The notes beneath the pieces are model-generated. The model ran no database searches. It was not told the origin of the DNA and saw nothing but the letters and a program-made list of their open reading frames with translations. Made by a program: the position numbers and the translations under genes. This document shows positions 23,072-32,612 of a stretch of DNA of 64,000 nucleotides, piece by piece. Source of the DNA: a virus. The DNA is taken from IMG/VR virus record IMGVR_UViG_3300035099_000047, positions 108,228 through 172,227 of that record; one strand, written 5' to 3'. Position 1 is the first letter of the stretch; every line of letters starts with the position of its first letter.

Positions 23072-23895
23072 CTTCTGTGCTCACAAATCATACTTGGGTT
23101 AAGGTATATTCGGTCATGACCCCCAGCGGCCATTGCCTTGTGTAAACCAACATGCTCACACTCGGGACCACTATACTGATATGGTAACACACTGCTCATC
23201 CGATAAAATCCCAAACCTCCAAAACAGCTACTCACCCTCATCAAAGGAGAACCCCGCCGGAGTATCATGTTGGCAATTTCACGATCCGGGTGAGGTTCCG
23301 GATGATCCAGCTTGCGAAATGCCCAAGTGTCATAATGACGATAACGTGAGCCTAACTTGATCAGTCCCTGGCTACCCACCATGTCCCAATCCTCATAGTA
23401 AAACGTGGTAGCAATGCCATCCAAATCCCAATCATGCAAATCCAAGTCAACTACGCAGTAATAATCGAACTTAGAATAATATCGCCGCACTTCATCTAGC
23501 ACTCGGTTGCGAGCAGCAGCCATGTTATCCATCCGCTTAGTGCTGCGACTGTCTCGACCTGTGGAACCAAACTTCGCAGTGCCCAGCCTTTCAGAAATCA
23601 CAGACAGGTTAGGAAATCTATCCTCCAAAATCCGCAGATACTCTACGGTACGATCTACCGAATCATTTTCGTAAATGACCACTTGGTGTTTTTCAAAAAG
23701 CGACACCAAATCACTTAACCGTTGAGCAAATCCAGGTATGAATTTGGCTACGTCCCTACCTATGGCCCCAACTACAACGCTGCTCCGAAGCATACGGTCA
23801 TGGCCCTTACGAACCTGATCATGGTACTTCATCAAGGAATTGGGAGAATCCAACTGATCATTCACAATCCTAGTTTTGCTAACAATTGCTGCCAT
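23068..23895 (-). CDS. Glycosyltransferase, GT-A type
   Basis: It contains V-V-I-Y-E-N-D-S-V-D-R-T and F-D-Y-Y-C-V-V-D-L-D-L-H-D-W-D. D-L-D is the likely metal site, and M-A-A-A-R-N-R-V-L-D a donor-side helix. The E-N-D-S/D-L-D pattern is reminiscent of CAP59-like mannosyltransferases; donor and acceptor are unknown. It overlaps the next gene by 4 nt and the previous one by 34 nt, as in a co-translated operon. ATG 23895. Confidence 0.75.
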   Translation of the reverse strand: MAAIVSKTRIVNDQLDSPNSLMKYHDQVRKGHDRMLRSSVVVGAIGRDVAKFIPGFAQRLSDLVSLFEKHQVVIYENDSVDRTVEYLRILEDRFPNLSVISERLGTAKFGSTGRDSRSTKRMDNMAAARNRVLDEVRRYYSKFDYYCVVDLDLHDWDLDGIATTFYYEDWDMVGSQGLIKLGSRYRHYDTWAFRKLDHPEPHPDREIANMILRRGSPLMRVSSCFGGLGFYRMSSVLPYQYSGPECEHVGLHKAMAAGGHDRIYLNPSMICEHRR

Positions 23896-24896
23896 GATTG
23901 ATTAAACCTCAGCTGACGATTTTCTAACCCCTGAAACACCCGGTGCTTCAACTCGTTAAGATTGTCCAGTGCATATCGCAAAGCCCCCAAGTAACTTTGA
24001 TAAGCTACCTCATCTTGCTCCACCTCTGGCACTCCATCCCTAAACCAATGGAGTGAACATTTAGCCAATGAAGCATTGACCCCATGGGCTAAATACTCCC
24101 CCAATGGAGGCACGTCATAGGCAACCACAGGGGTACCAACCGCAATGGCCTCTAAACCCATGAGGCCAAGGCCCTCTCGTGTTGTAGGCCACAGAAACAA
24201 ATCAGCCATACGCAATGCATGATTATGAGTAACTGAATCTGGATTGGCCATCAGTTGTACCTCTGGCAACCTGTTCATTTCCAACCTGTCACGAGGTAGC
24301 AAGTGCCCTACATAGTGCACTGCCAACTCCAAATCCCTATCTTCCTTCAGCATTTGGTTCACAGCCCGAAACACGAAGTCCCCCCGCCGTCGGGGTTCTG
24401 GCAACCCTTGGGCAAATAGCAGCTTGATAGGTTTTCCATTTGAAGGTGGCTTGCTAGTATGAATTGGCACCATCCAGGGTATGTAAACTGTCTTGTTAGC
24501 ATATCCTCGATTTTGCAGCAATTGATAGCAACCAGCCGTAGGAGCTACCAACACATCGGCTATCCTAGCGCTCTTTTCATAATCTACAAACCGCTCCCAC
24601 ATCACCACGTACACACTTTTGACCCCCTGCTTGACATTTTCCTGAACTTGGTCTAAGGGGCAGTGGTGAATGAAAAATACAGCCTTGGGGCGGTGTTTGT
24701 TCAACCAGGTTGGATAAGCACAGTTGCGATCAATCCAATGCCGCTCCCGAGGGTGAACTCCATCCTCGTACTTTTCAAAAGGGCGAATGGTGGAAGGCAC
24801 CCTTTGATCAGCTAACATGTCAGCCATCTGGGCAGCCATGTAACTGATGCCCTGACGCCGCCACCAACAGCTGAAACCTACAGCCATTTCAATCAT
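23862..24896 (-). CDS. Glycosyltransferase, GT-B fold (family 4)
   Basis: This 344-residue protein has K-P-I-K-L-L-F-A-Q-G at the start of the C-terminal Rossmann domain and the donor-binding signature E-G-L-G-L-M-G-L-E-A-I-A-V-G-T-P-V-V-A-Y-D near residue 240. Length and layout are normal for the family. ATG 24896 overlaps the upstream TGA (ATGA). Confidence 0.88.
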   Translation of the reverse strand: MIEMAVGFSCWWRRQGISYMAAQMADMLADQRVPSTIRPFEKYEDGVHPRERHWIDRNCAYPTWLNKHRPKAVFFIHHCPLDQVQENVKQGVKSVYVVMWERFVDYEKSARIADVLVAPTAGCYQLLQNRGYANKTVYIPWMVPIHTSKPPSNGKPIKLLFAQGLPEPRRRGDFVFRAVNQMLKEDRDLELAVHYVGHLLPRDRLEMNRLPEVQLMANPDSVTHNHALRMADLFLWPTTREGLGLMGLEAIAVGTPVVAYDVPPLGEYLAHGVNASLAKCSLHWFRDGVPEVEQDEVAYQSYLGALRYALDNLNELKHRVFQGLENRQLRFNQSWQQLLAKLGL

Positions 24897-25426
24897 CCTT
24901 CAAATGCATATCCAAATCTTTCAATTTCCCATTCGCTATAGCTAGCAACCTTATCTATCAATTCTGGAGTATAATAGGTTGAATAATGATCACGATCCAG
25001 GTGGTTTAATCGTGGGTAATTATCAACAGAAATATGGAAACGGTCGGCTATGGGTACCAGCGATTGGGGCAATTTTTCATACATTCCTATGTAATCCACC
25101 AACGGAGAATTGTCCAAACATAACCAGTATTGTTGTCCAGGAGCAAAACCAAAGTGAAAATCTACAAACTCCTCAAAAGTCATGTGAGCCGGGATTAAAC
25201 TGCTTGCTTGATGATAAGAATATGCAGAAACCATTCTCTCCCATGGATTCCTAACAAATCCAAACTTGAAGGATTGGGCGAACAGCTGAGGACTTAACAC
25301 TGTGCGAATAACTGACGCGGCAACATGATAAGAACAACCTCTCAGCACATCCAAAATCCCATTATTTTTTAACCAACTACGCAAGCTACTCCCAGCCGTT
25401 CTAGGCACATGAACGAAAATGGCCAT
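24893..25426 (-). CDS. Sulfotransferase family protein
   Basis: H-V-P-R-T-A-G-S-S-L at the N-terminus is the 5'-phosphosulfate loop for PAPS, and F-V-R-N-P-W-E-R-M-V-S-A-Y the 3'-phosphate motif; both are intact. About 177 residues, short but complete for the Sulfotransfer_2 type. It would add sulfate to a sugar made by the surrounding enzymes, unusual in a phage. ATG 25426 is preferred over the longer start at 25450. Confidence 0.85.
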   Translation of the reverse strand: MAIFVHVPRTAGSSLRSWLKNNGILDVLRGCSYHVAASVIRTVLSPQLFAQSFKFGFVRNPWERMVSAYSYHQASSLIPAHMTFEEFVDFHFGFAPGQQYWLCLDNSPLVDYIGMYEKLPQSLVPIADRFHISVDNYPRLNHLDRDHYSTYYTPELIDKVASYSEWEIERFGYAFEG

Positions 25427-25486
25427 GATTGGTTCAAAAACTATCACCACACCAAAATCCTTCGATTTACACCATTCCCACCCCCA

Positions 25487-26440
25487 TCATTCCGCCTTAT
25501 CCAAAGTATATCCTACCACAGCTTTAACCTTAGGATCAGCTATCAACCAAGGCAAATCCAACTTTTCCCAATGATAGTATTCCCAAATAGACAACCCATT
25601 ACTCCAACGCAACCTTTCACTATTCACCCAATCCCTGGTTTTAGCTACTAAGCACCCTCCTCGACCATCCGGTCTGAATAAACTAACACCCATTTTGAGA
25701 GGCAAAATGGATACCCTTATTCCTAAGTTCCTAACAAATGCCCGAAACTGAGGCTCTGGCCCCAATCGGTAATCTTGTCCGCAGAAGGTTGCAGCCCCAT
25801 CCGACGAAGTATCATAGCTTCCTATGAAATTCACAAAATGGGACACCTTTGCCATGACTTCTGGACGACCATAGAAAAAGTTATCCATGCCATACCAACA
25901 TAGATCCCCATCCATCCAAGGAATCTTAGTATTCCAAAAGGTGTCCAACCTACCTCGTACCCAAACATCATAAGAACCCCACCGTTTCTCTGCTACAACA
26001 GCAGACAGAACCTCCAGCAAGAACCATTGATCCAAGTAGCGTCGGGCTGAAGGTTTCAATTGTTTTGCAACAGGGTCATACCACGCCACGGACTCCTTTG
26101 TAGGATTGAACCATCTAATTCGATTCTGGTAGTCTAATTCCAAAGCCCGAATTTTTTCATCATAACCGGGCAAGTGTTCAGTATACCCAAAATATACCAA
26201 CCTACGTCCCAAGGTTCTGCGTATAAGTTCTTCATCCTCCGGAGTCACTTCGTATCGCAAATATGAATGAGGTCCAACATCCTTCACAAAAGCGTGCATA
26301 TTATAGAAACTACCACCAATCACAAACACATCAGCATTAGTTTCCTTTATCAATTGCTCTACTAATGAAAACATACCTATCCGAAAGGCTTGAAAATTAC
26401 CAGGCAGCATCACTGCCCATCTTTGACTGCTCAACATCAT
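25487..26440 (-). CDS. Putative glycan-processing protein (glycosyltransferase-like)
   Basis: It reads W-A-V-M-L-P-G-N-F-Q-A-F near the start and Y-D-V-W-V-R-G-R-L-D-T-F-W in the middle, a pattern I associate with uncharacterised polysaccharide proteins in which a strand ends in R-x-D. It has no classical D-x-D followed by acceptor motif. It lies within the sugar cluster and overlaps the previous gene by 44 nt. Assignment is tentative. Confidence 0.5.
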   Translation of the reverse strand: MMLSSQRWAVMLPGNFQAFRIGMFSLVEQLIKETNADVFVIGGSFYNMHAFVKDVGPHSYLRYEVTPEDEELIRRTLGRRLVYFGYTEHLPGYDEKIRALELDYQNRIRWFNPTKESVAWYDPVAKQLKPSARRYLDQWFLLEVLSAVVAEKRWGSYDVWVRGRLDTFWNTKIPWMDGDLCWYGMDNFFYGRPEVMAKVSHFVNFIGSYDTSSDGAATFCGQDYRLGPEPQFRAFVRNLGIRVSILPLKMGVSLFRPDGRGGCLVAKTRDWVNSERLRWSNGLSIWEYYHWEKLDLPWLIADPKVKAVVGYTLDKAE

Positions 26441-28100
26441 AAAATCTCCTCAATTCGGCTGCCCTTCCATTGTCTAACCATTTAGCTAAATCCTGCCTGA
26501 AACGGTACACAGTACCCTCCTCCTCCTGTCTCAAGCCACATACTGCCGTATCCATCTCCATGATGTTTCTCGCCTCAAATAAACATTCCCAAGTGATAGG
26601 GTCCAAATACCGAGTTCCCTCCCAGTCCCGGCGATGAGCCAAAAACCACTCCTTAATAGCTGGCTTCCAACTACCCCATAATTGGTCATGTCTCAAATGC
26701 AAGCTTTTATGTACTTCCAATGGTAATCGTATGCAATTCGGAGCCAACCCTCGATGGTTTAATTCATTCCAAGCAGCTCCCAGCAAGTCATACACATCTT
26801 GGAAAGCCTGCCTTTTTGCTAAATCCAAAAAATGGATAGCTTCCAACCATCTTTTGCTCACAAAAAACTGATCTTCTTCCCACACAACGCTGTTATAATC
26901 AGGTTCTCGACCAAACCACACCCAATGAGACGTAGGTATGTTTTCCCCGGCTTCAGCTATGGCTTCCCAATTTTTAGAACCTAACACCTCTTCAAAGGCT
27001 GTAGAAGTTCCAAAATCGGAACGCACAGCTCTCCAATTCTTAACATTTTTACCAAATCTGCGCAAGTTGCCTAATGCAATCCACGGTCGCTTCATTCTCA
27101 AGAATTCCACGGTTTTCTTCAACCGATTTTTACACCAGAAGAACTCAGTATGTTCCACACTAAGATATTGACCTTTCAACAACCCCCACACCCGTCTCAA
27201 AGAATCACATACATCCCAAATCGGGTATCCGGCCACTACTTCATGCCTAGCATTAACAAAATCTATAGGAAACGGTTGCTGGCTAACCAGCTTCATAGCT
27301 CCCTGAGCATCTGGTCGCTGGGACACTACTATCAACTGGGTTCTGGACAAACCACCAGAATTCAATTCTCTCATGCTTGCCAGATAGTATTCCAGGTATT
27401 TCAAAGGCTTTTCAGAATCATCCACAACCACGATAGACAACAGAGGAGCTTTGCTTTCAACCGGCGTAATGACCATTGGCGGAGAGCAGACCGGTTCATT
27501 GAACAATTCTTGCTTAGTTACAACACAATCAGAATGAACCTTGTTCCCACAATTGTTGTAGCAAACCCATTTCAAGGGCACCCCCAACCTTTCTAATTGT
27601 TTTTTGAACACCAAGCTCCGATTAGGGCTAACCAAACTAGGTATGCAACCAGTTAGAACCTTGGAATCAGTGTGTACCACAACCTCTCGGATCCGACTAT
27701 TTGGCACCAAACCAATCACCCTTTCCAAAGACCACACGGAGGTACACTTAACCCCTTGGGACAACAACATATCCCGGTGCCAACAAGCTCCGCAGAAGAA
27801 ATTTTCGCCCCACTCGCTGTCGGCGGTAATGATTACTTCAGCGAGACTCAACTGATGCAACATTCCTTTGACGTCTTCACACTTCAATGGCCCCAAGCCT
27901 TTGTTTACCATCAATTGATAGTATTCTGAAAAAGGAGTGAGATAAACATCAAAACCAGACAGCTCCTGGCCATCCAACAATTTATCCACCACACAAACTC
28001 TTAACCCAAGCCCCAATTTTTGCAAAGCGGCTGGGCCTTGGCTTGTATAAACCACGTTCAAGGGCAGCGATCCCTGCTTATTGGATCCGACTCTGAGCAT
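26397..28100 (-). CDS. Large putative glycosyltransferase-like protein (567 residues)
   Basis: The N-terminal 190 residues have a Rossmann-like look (LRVCVVDKLLDG, LSLAEVIITADSEWGENFFC). From about residue 220, L-L-S-I-V-V-V-D-D-S-E-K-P-L-K-Y-L and R-T-Q-L-I-V-V-S-Q resemble a family 2 glycosyltransferase core, and the rest is helical. It may be a two-domain enzyme. ATG 28100. Its end overlaps the next gene and its start overlaps the sigma-like gene by 23 nt. Confidence 0.55.
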   Translation of the reverse strand: MLRVGSNKQGSLPLNVVYTSQGPAALQKLGLGLRVCVVDKLLDGQELSGFDVYLTPFSEYYQLMVNKGLGPLKCEDVKGMLHQLSLAEVIITADSEWGENFFCGACWHRDMLLSQGVKCTSVWSLERVIGLVPNSRIREVVVHTDSKVLTGCIPSLVSPNRSLVFKKQLERLGVPLKWVCYNNCGNKVHSDCVVTKQELFNEPVCSPPMVITPVESKAPLLSIVVVDDSEKPLKYLEYYLASMRELNSGGLSRTQLIVVSQRPDAQGAMKLVSQQPFPIDFVNARHEVVAGYPIWDVCDSLRRVWGLLKGQYLSVEHTEFFWCKNRLKKTVEFLRMKRPWIALGNLRRFGKNVKNWRAVRSDFGTSTAFEEVLGSKNWEAIAEAGENIPTSHWVWFGREPDYNSVVWEEDQFFVSKRWLEAIHFLDLAKRQAFQDVYDLLGAAWNELNHRGLAPNCIRLPLEVHKSLHLRHDQLWGSWKPAIKEWFLAHRRDWEGTRYLDPITWECLFEARNIMEMDTAVCGLRQEEEGTVYRFRQDLAKWLDNGRAAELRRFYDVEQSKMGSDAAW

Positions 28101-28782
28101 TCCTAAACCCTTGACCTCTCAAGTGCTGCATAGCCCGTGTATAGATCTGGTGGACCCGTTGACTACTCACCCCCATACTCTCACCAATGTCTTGATACGT
28201 CTCCCCGTTTAGATGATGCTCTATGACCTCCCATTCCCGCTTGGTGAGCATTACACTACGCCTTTTGATTGCCTGAAGCTCGTCTGAAACCTCTAGTAAA
28301 TCATGTTCACTTTCACTAGAAGGGTTCACCAAATCATCCAAGCTGCCTACTTGCAAAGCAGCGGATACATAACGAGCACGACCATTAGCCTTGCCCTGGA
28401 TATACTGGCACATGGTACCACGAGGTACCCGAATCAAATGATCGTTACTCAAAAAGTTCAGCACACAGCGATCAATCCAATAACTAACATAGGTGATGAA
28501 TTTGCACCCTTTCGATGAATCGTACTTTTTAACCGCAGTGCAGAACCCGAAAAAGCTCTCATTTATACATTCAGCCAACTTGCCATCCCCCGGGCGCAAT
28601 AACCGGCGGCAACATCGGACCACCCAAGGCAAATGATTCAAGAACAATGCATTCATGGCCTCTGTAGAACCCTGTTGGGCCAACCAAATGTGCTCCGCTT
28701 CCTCCCCGGAATTCATACGGGGTCGCCTACCCAAGTCGGACAGCATCTGAGATACCAAATCCAAACCACTTCGCCGTACCAT
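28078..28782 (-). CDS. Sigma-70 family RNA polymerase sigma factor
   Basis: About 234 residues. Region 2 is visible as A-E-C-I-N-E-S-F-F-G-F-C-T-A-V-K-K-Y-D, then F-I-T-Y-V-S-Y-W-I-D-R-C-V. Region 4 is L-T-K-R-E-W-E-V-I-E-H-H-L-N-G, then Y-Q-D-I-G-E-S-M-G-V-S-S-Q-R-V-H-Q-I, a clear helix-turn-helix for the -35 box. Region 1 is absent, as in alternative sigma factors. It would redirect host RNA polymerase, most likely to late phage genes. ATG 28782 has AGGTGG upstream; the longer frame from TTG 28830 has no ribosome site. Confidence 0.85.
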   Translation of the reverse strand: MVRRSGLDLVSQMLSDLGRRPRMNSGEEAEHIWLAQQGSTEAMNALFLNHLPWVVRCCRRLLRPGDGKLAECINESFFGFCTAVKKYDSSKGCKFITYVSYWIDRCVLNFLSNDHLIRVPRGTMCQYIQGKANGRARYVSAALQVGSLDDLVNPSSESEHDLLEVSDELQAIKRRSVMLTKREWEVIEHHLNGETYQDIGESMGVSSQRVHQIYTRAMQHLRGQGFRNAQSRIQ

Positions 28783-28836
28783 GACGTTTAATCCACCTAG
28801 TTTGTTGTCTAGCCAACGGGGAGGGGACAATTGGAC

Positions 28837-29502
28837 TTATCCCCCTATAGGCCACTCGAACATTATTCTACCAATGTCAACAGTTTGAGGAACAGTCCAG
28901 CCGTTCAATACGAACTTCAAATGCATGTGATACACAACATTCGGGTTCGACACTTTTTGCTTAGATACCCCATCGGAATCCAACACACAATGAGCCGTTA
29001 GGTTAGGGCATTGACCTACTATGTCATAATTCTGAATGAACCTCATACCCGGACGGAACAATCGAGGATGGGGGTCCATCAATTTCAATACGGGGTGTAA
29101 AGGCACCACCGCATAAGACGATGGACTGACCATAGGATAACAAGCCAACCAAACCAGGTCATCATGACATTTCAACAATTCTTGAGTGTCTTCCGAATAC
29201 AACTCGTCAGCGTCGCATTGTAACAACCATTCTGGGTGATATTGTTCTGCCAAATGAATGCAACAGTTGCGGGCTGCTATTTCGTTGAAACCCCCGATTT
29301 GAGGGGGATGATCAAAATCCCAACCAAAATCCCCCCAGTATTCTATAACCTTGTCCGAATCAACACTTAACTTAGGATCCTGCTTTTCGGTATGCAACAC
29401 TACAATATGGTCTACCCAATCATACCTAGACATAAACCTCATTGAGTAGTTTGTTATCTGGGTATCACGAGCGGTGACGCACCACACTACCAACTTGGTC
29501 AT
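28837..29502 (-). CDS. Glycosyltransferase, family 2-like (GT-A)
   Basis: It opens with a strand and T-A-R-D-T, then D-H-I-V-V-L-H-T. The metal-binding motif is C-D-A-D-E-L-Y preceded by W-L-L-Q, and N-E-I-A-A-R-N-C-C supplies the usual A-R-N donor contact. Its C-terminus is short. ATG 29502. Confidence 0.78.
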   Translation of the reverse strand: MTKLVVWCVTARDTQITNYSMRFMSRYDWVDHIVVLHTEKQDPKLSVDSDKVIEYWGDFGWDFDHPPQIGGFNEIAARNCCIHLAEQYHPEWLLQCDADELYSEDTQELLKCHDDLVWLACYPMVSPSSYAVVPLHPVLKLMDPHPRLFRPGMRFIQNYDIVGQCPNLTAHCVLDSDGVSKQKVSNPNVVYHMHLKFVLNGWTVPQTVDIGRIMFEWPIGG

Positions 29503-30205
29503 ACCGGTAGCCAAACCTTTTCCTGAGAGTCATCAAATCATTCAAGGTTCGGGCCCTTTGACTAACCACTACAGGATCCAACTCCCAACCCCCAATCTTA
29601 GAGGAACAGCGGCCACACCAATTGCCGCTAATGGATCCCAAGTGAAGCACTTCAAAGGGCAACCTAATCTTGTGATCCGCAGGCCATTTGTTTTGAAATT
29701 CCGTATCACATCCACTGGCATTATTCCAACCCGTTGGGTACCAAGGTCTTTGTTTCAACACCGGGTCATCTGTGTGAAACAATTGAAAATACCCAGCGAA
29801 CTCACAATCCCCAATCATGGGATACCGAGTCCAATCATCCTTGATGGTCCAAACTCGCGGGTCCTTTACCAGTCTCCTGTGGGGGGAATACAAATAGCCA
29901 GGCTCGACTTCTAGTTTCATTTCTTTAGGCATGAGAATATCTGCATCCCACAACAAAATCCATCCGCAATTGCCCAGTACCCTAAGAGCGAGTTCAATGG
30001 CTGCTCCCTTGTTAAAATAAGCCCCATTGCGATAGAATGCATCTGTTGTAAAAAGTCGGGCGTTGTCATACCGCTCGGCCACGGCTCTAGTACCCACATC
30101 CCCAGGAGAACTCACCACCAAAACTTGCTCAAAATGATGATGATTGTACCATAAGGTCAAGGCTAACAAATCCTCAAACTCTACGCTCACCACAACACCA
30201 TTCAC
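29465..30205 (-). CDS. Glycosyltransferase, GT-A type
   Basis: It contains F-E-Q-V-L-V-V-S-S-P-G-D, N-K-G-A-A-I-E-L-A-L and W-I-L-L-W-D-A-D-I-L-M-P, a D-A-D metal site after a hydrophobic strand, then several Trp-rich acceptor-side segments. It overlaps the next gene by 38 nt. The donor sugar cannot be predicted. Confidence 0.75.
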   Translation of the reverse strand: MNGVVVSVEFEDLLALTLWYNHHHFEQVLVVSSPGDVGTRAVAERYDNARLFTTDAFYRNGAYFNKGAAIELALRVLGNCGWILLWDADILMPKEMKLEVEPGYLYSPHRRLVKDPRVWTIKDDWTRYPMIGDCEFAGYFQLFHTDDPVLKQRPWYPTGWNNASGCDTEFQNKWPADHKIRLPFEVLHLGSISGNWCGRCSSKIGGWELDPVVVSQRARTLNDLMTLRKRFGYRYDQVGSVVRHRS

Positions 30206-30208
30206 TGT

Positions 30209-31015
30209 CTAGCTCCTTCCAAACAGCTGCTGATGCAACACTTTGGCTAAAGCCGTTTTTTCTCCCGGAGAACGGTTGTAATTACCTTCATTCATATCAA
30301 TGCCTACATAATGTTCGTATTCCAACCCCGGAACGATACTTAGGTAGTTACCAGCTTTGAGCCACTCCATATTAAATATGAGGCTATCACAAGCATCCCA
30401 CACCATACGCCACTTATGAGTAACCCGTTGTGCTTCCGGAGTGTTAAGATAATTGGGCATCATAAGGTCAAATCTCTTTGCTCGGTATTTACCAAACACT
30501 CGCATAAATGATTCACGACTAACTACTTGGTTGCCCGTGTTAATAAAACACCGAGAAGCAGGATGGGTACGAATTCGTTTGATGGATCCCCAATCGTATG
30601 TACCCACAATGCCTCGGTAATCAAAATGGGGCTTAGCGAAACAAGGACAATACCATATCTTAGGATCCTTATGAATTCCCACCACACGATCTATGTACTC
30701 TCTACTCATGAAGTTATCAGAATCACAAGTAATGACCCATTCCCCCCTAGCCCTGGCTATGGCCTCCAACTTGTTGCCAAATACCCCGCGATTGGTTTCG
30801 TTGCGGTACAACCGGATCTTGGGCAAACGGTCCAACTGAAGACCCATAGCTATGAACAATCTTGGGGCACTACAATCATCCACTACAACAATCTCACTGA
30901 TTGCTGAATGGCTCACTGGAGTGCTCAAACATTTCATCAATCGTTCTCCGTAGCCTCGCCTCGGACTCATGTCCTCGAAAGTTGTCACGGCAAACGAAAG
31001 GTCCATCAATTTCAC
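30209..31015 (-). CDS. Family 2 glycosyltransferase
   Basis: F-A-V-T-T-F-E-D-M-S-P-R-R-G-Y-G, then E-I-V-V-V-D-D-C-S-A-P (nucleotide site), N-R-G-V-F-G-N-K and T-C-D-S-D-N-F (metal site). The start is unclear: GTG 31015 or ATG 31006, neither with a good ribosome site. A strong site (GGAGGTGGTA) instead precedes ATG 31070 in another frame. Confidence 0.82.
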   Translation of the reverse strand: MKLMDLSFAVTTFEDMSPRRGYGERLMKCLSTPVSHSAISEIVVVDDCSAPRLFIAMGLQLDRLPKIRLYRNETNRGVFGNKLEAIARARGEWVITCDSDNFMSREYIDRVVGIHKDPKIWYCPCFAKPHFDYRGIVGTYDWGSIKRIRTHPASRCFINTGNQVVSRESFMRVFGKYRAKRFDLMMPNYLNTPEAQRVTHKWRMVWDACDSLIFNMEWLKAGNYLSIVPGLEYEHYVGIDMNEGNYNRSPGEKTALAKVLHQQLFGRS

Positions 31016-31070
31016 TTACCCACTTTTGAATAGATGTTTCACAATTTAACATTACTCTAATAGAAGTCAT
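30894..31070 (-). CDS. Possible short ORF overlapping the start of the glycosyltransferase gene
   Basis: ATG 31070 has a near-ideal GGAGGTGGTA ribosome site, unlike the overlapping glycosyltransferase. The 58-residue product (MTSIRVMLNCETSIQKWVSE at the start) resembles nothing I know. It may be a leader for translational coupling or mark a frameshift in the N-terminus of the larger gene. Confidence 0.3.
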   Translation of the reverse strand: MTSIRVMLNCETSIQKWVSEIDGPFVCRDNFRGHESEARLRRTIDEMFEHSSEPFSNQ

Positions 31071-31125
31071 TACCACCTCCAAAAAGGCCAACCTTCTCGA
31101 CCCACGTAAGGAACCTGCCTTTTCC

Positions 31126-31698
31126 TCAAAAATATAATACCATCACTCCAGTTTCCCCCCACCAAATGCACTTCCTGAATAGAATCCCCCCTACCAATAT
31201 GTCTGTAGTACGCTCGCGAATTACATCCAACACAGTCTTCTCACCCTTGGCAGTCCAGCACTGATCAAACAACGATTGACAGTCTTCAATAACGTACCAC
31301 AACTTAGTGTGTTGCCACAGTATATTAAATGTGGCTAAATGATCTGCTGCATGATGGCTACCATCATCTATAACTATATCAAAACAACCTACTTGTTCAA
31401 CTATTTTGGACAACAACGCTCCGTCGCTTTGATCTCCACAAAAAGTCTTGATGCGATTTTCCTCAAACATAGTAGAAGGATTGATATCCAAACCATAAAT
31501 TTCACCATCATGAAAATAATCCCTCCACATACGCAACGAAGCTCCATCCATTACCCCTATTTCAAACAATCGAATGAACGTACCCCTCAGTGCATCAAAA
31601 CGTTCTGCATAACGTGGCAAATATCCATGTTCTAACTTATCCGCTCCATACCTACGGCCCAAGCTTTCCAACAGAGATTCTGCAATTGGCTGGATCAT
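31126..31698 (-). CDS. Class I SAM-dependent methyltransferase (predicted)
   Basis: F-I-R-L-F-E-I-G-V-M-D-G-A-S-L is the SAM loop (motif I), G-E-I-Y-G-L-D-I-N-P holds the acidic ribose contact, and F-D-I-V-I-D-D-G-S-H-H-A is motif IV. The D-D-G-S-H-H pattern occurs in sugar and antibiotic O-methyltransferases. About 190 residues. ATG 31698 overlaps the epimerase stop (ATGA). Confidence 0.78.
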   Translation of the reverse strand: MIQPIAESLLESLGRRYGADKLEHGYLPRYAERFDALRGTFIRLFEIGVMDGASLRMWRDYFHDGEIYGLDINPSTMFEENRIKTFCGDQSDGALLSKIVEQVGCFDIVIDDGSHHAADHLATFNILWQHTKLWYVIEDCQSLFDQCWTAKGEKTVLDVIRERTTDILVGGILFRKCIWWGETGVMVLYF

Positions 31699-32612
31699 GA
31701 ATTGTCCATATACCATTGAATGGTACGTTTCAATCCGTCCCGAAGCGGAGTAACTGACACTTCGTTTCCCACCCAGGCCAGCAGTTTATCCAAACACAAC
31801 ACCTGTTCCGGTATCTCCTTGAACGTGGCCGGGCGGGCAACCACTTCCCATTCACTACTTTTGCCCATCAATTCACAAATTACTCCAATCAACTGACCCA
31901 CCCGCATGGATTCCCCCGAGCCAATATTGAAACTTTCTCCCCAAGGTTGCTTGGCCATCAAGGCAATAACATAATTCACCGCGTCAACCACATAGATGTA
32001 CTCTCTCAAAAACAGCTCAGCACCACACACAATCTGAGGTTTCTCCCCCCGATTCAAACGAGTAATGGTATTGGGTATCAGTCGGCTAAATTGCCTATCT
32101 CCTGGCCCATAAATGTTGGCTGAGCGAACACCAAACACAGGCACTCCATAGTTTTGGTAAAACCCCTGAATCACTTGACGCACACACGCTTTGCTAGCTT
32201 CATACACACTACCCGGTGACAATGTCTGGGTTTCCGTGTAGGGTAGTACCCCCGCTCCATAAGCCTTGTCACTCTCCATGCACATCACGCCTTTCACCCG
32301 TTCTGATTGACGTGTAGCTTCCAACACACAAACCGTGCCCATCACATTAGTATTAAAACACCCAATGGGGTCCACCCGGCAATTACGCACAATGGCCTTG
32401 GCAGCACAATGGTATACTTGGTCGATTTCCAAGTCCACTATTAAGGCGAACATGCGGGCATAGTCCGTAACATCCCCCCGTACCGGAGTCCAATCCACGT
32501 TGCCCATCAACCGCCGATCATGAACCAACCCATACACAGAATTGCCGTGGGTTAAACGGTCTGCCAAGTGGGACCCCAAAAATCCACTAGCCCCTGTCAC
32601 CAAAATGTTCAT
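31695..32612 (-). CDS. NAD-dependent epimerase/dehydratase (extended SDR)
   Basis: The N-terminus N-I-L-V-T-G-A-S-G-F-L-G-S-H is the Rossmann NAD(P) motif. Y-E-A-S-K-A supplies the Tyr and Lys of the active site, and G-P-G-D-R-Q-F-S-R follows. At 305 residues it is full length and resembles GDP-mannose 4,6-dehydratases and CDP-glucose dehydratases. It would make a modified nucleotide sugar for the glycosyltransferases here. Confidence 0.92.
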   Translation of the reverse strand: MNILVTGASGFLGSHLADRLTHGNSVYGLVHDRRLMGNVDWTPVRGDVTDYARMFALIVDLEIDQVYHCAAKAIVRNCRVDPIGCFNTNVMGTVCVLEATRQSERVKGVMCMESDKAYGAGVLPYTETQTLSPGSVYEASKACVRQVIQGFYQNYGVPVFGVRSANIYGPGDRQFSRLIPNTITRLNRGEKPQIVCGAELFLREYIYVVDAVNYVIALMAKQPWGESFNIGSGESMRVGQLIGVICELMGKSSEWEVVARPATFKEIPEQVLCLDKLLAWVGNEVSVTPLRDGLKRTIQWYMDNS

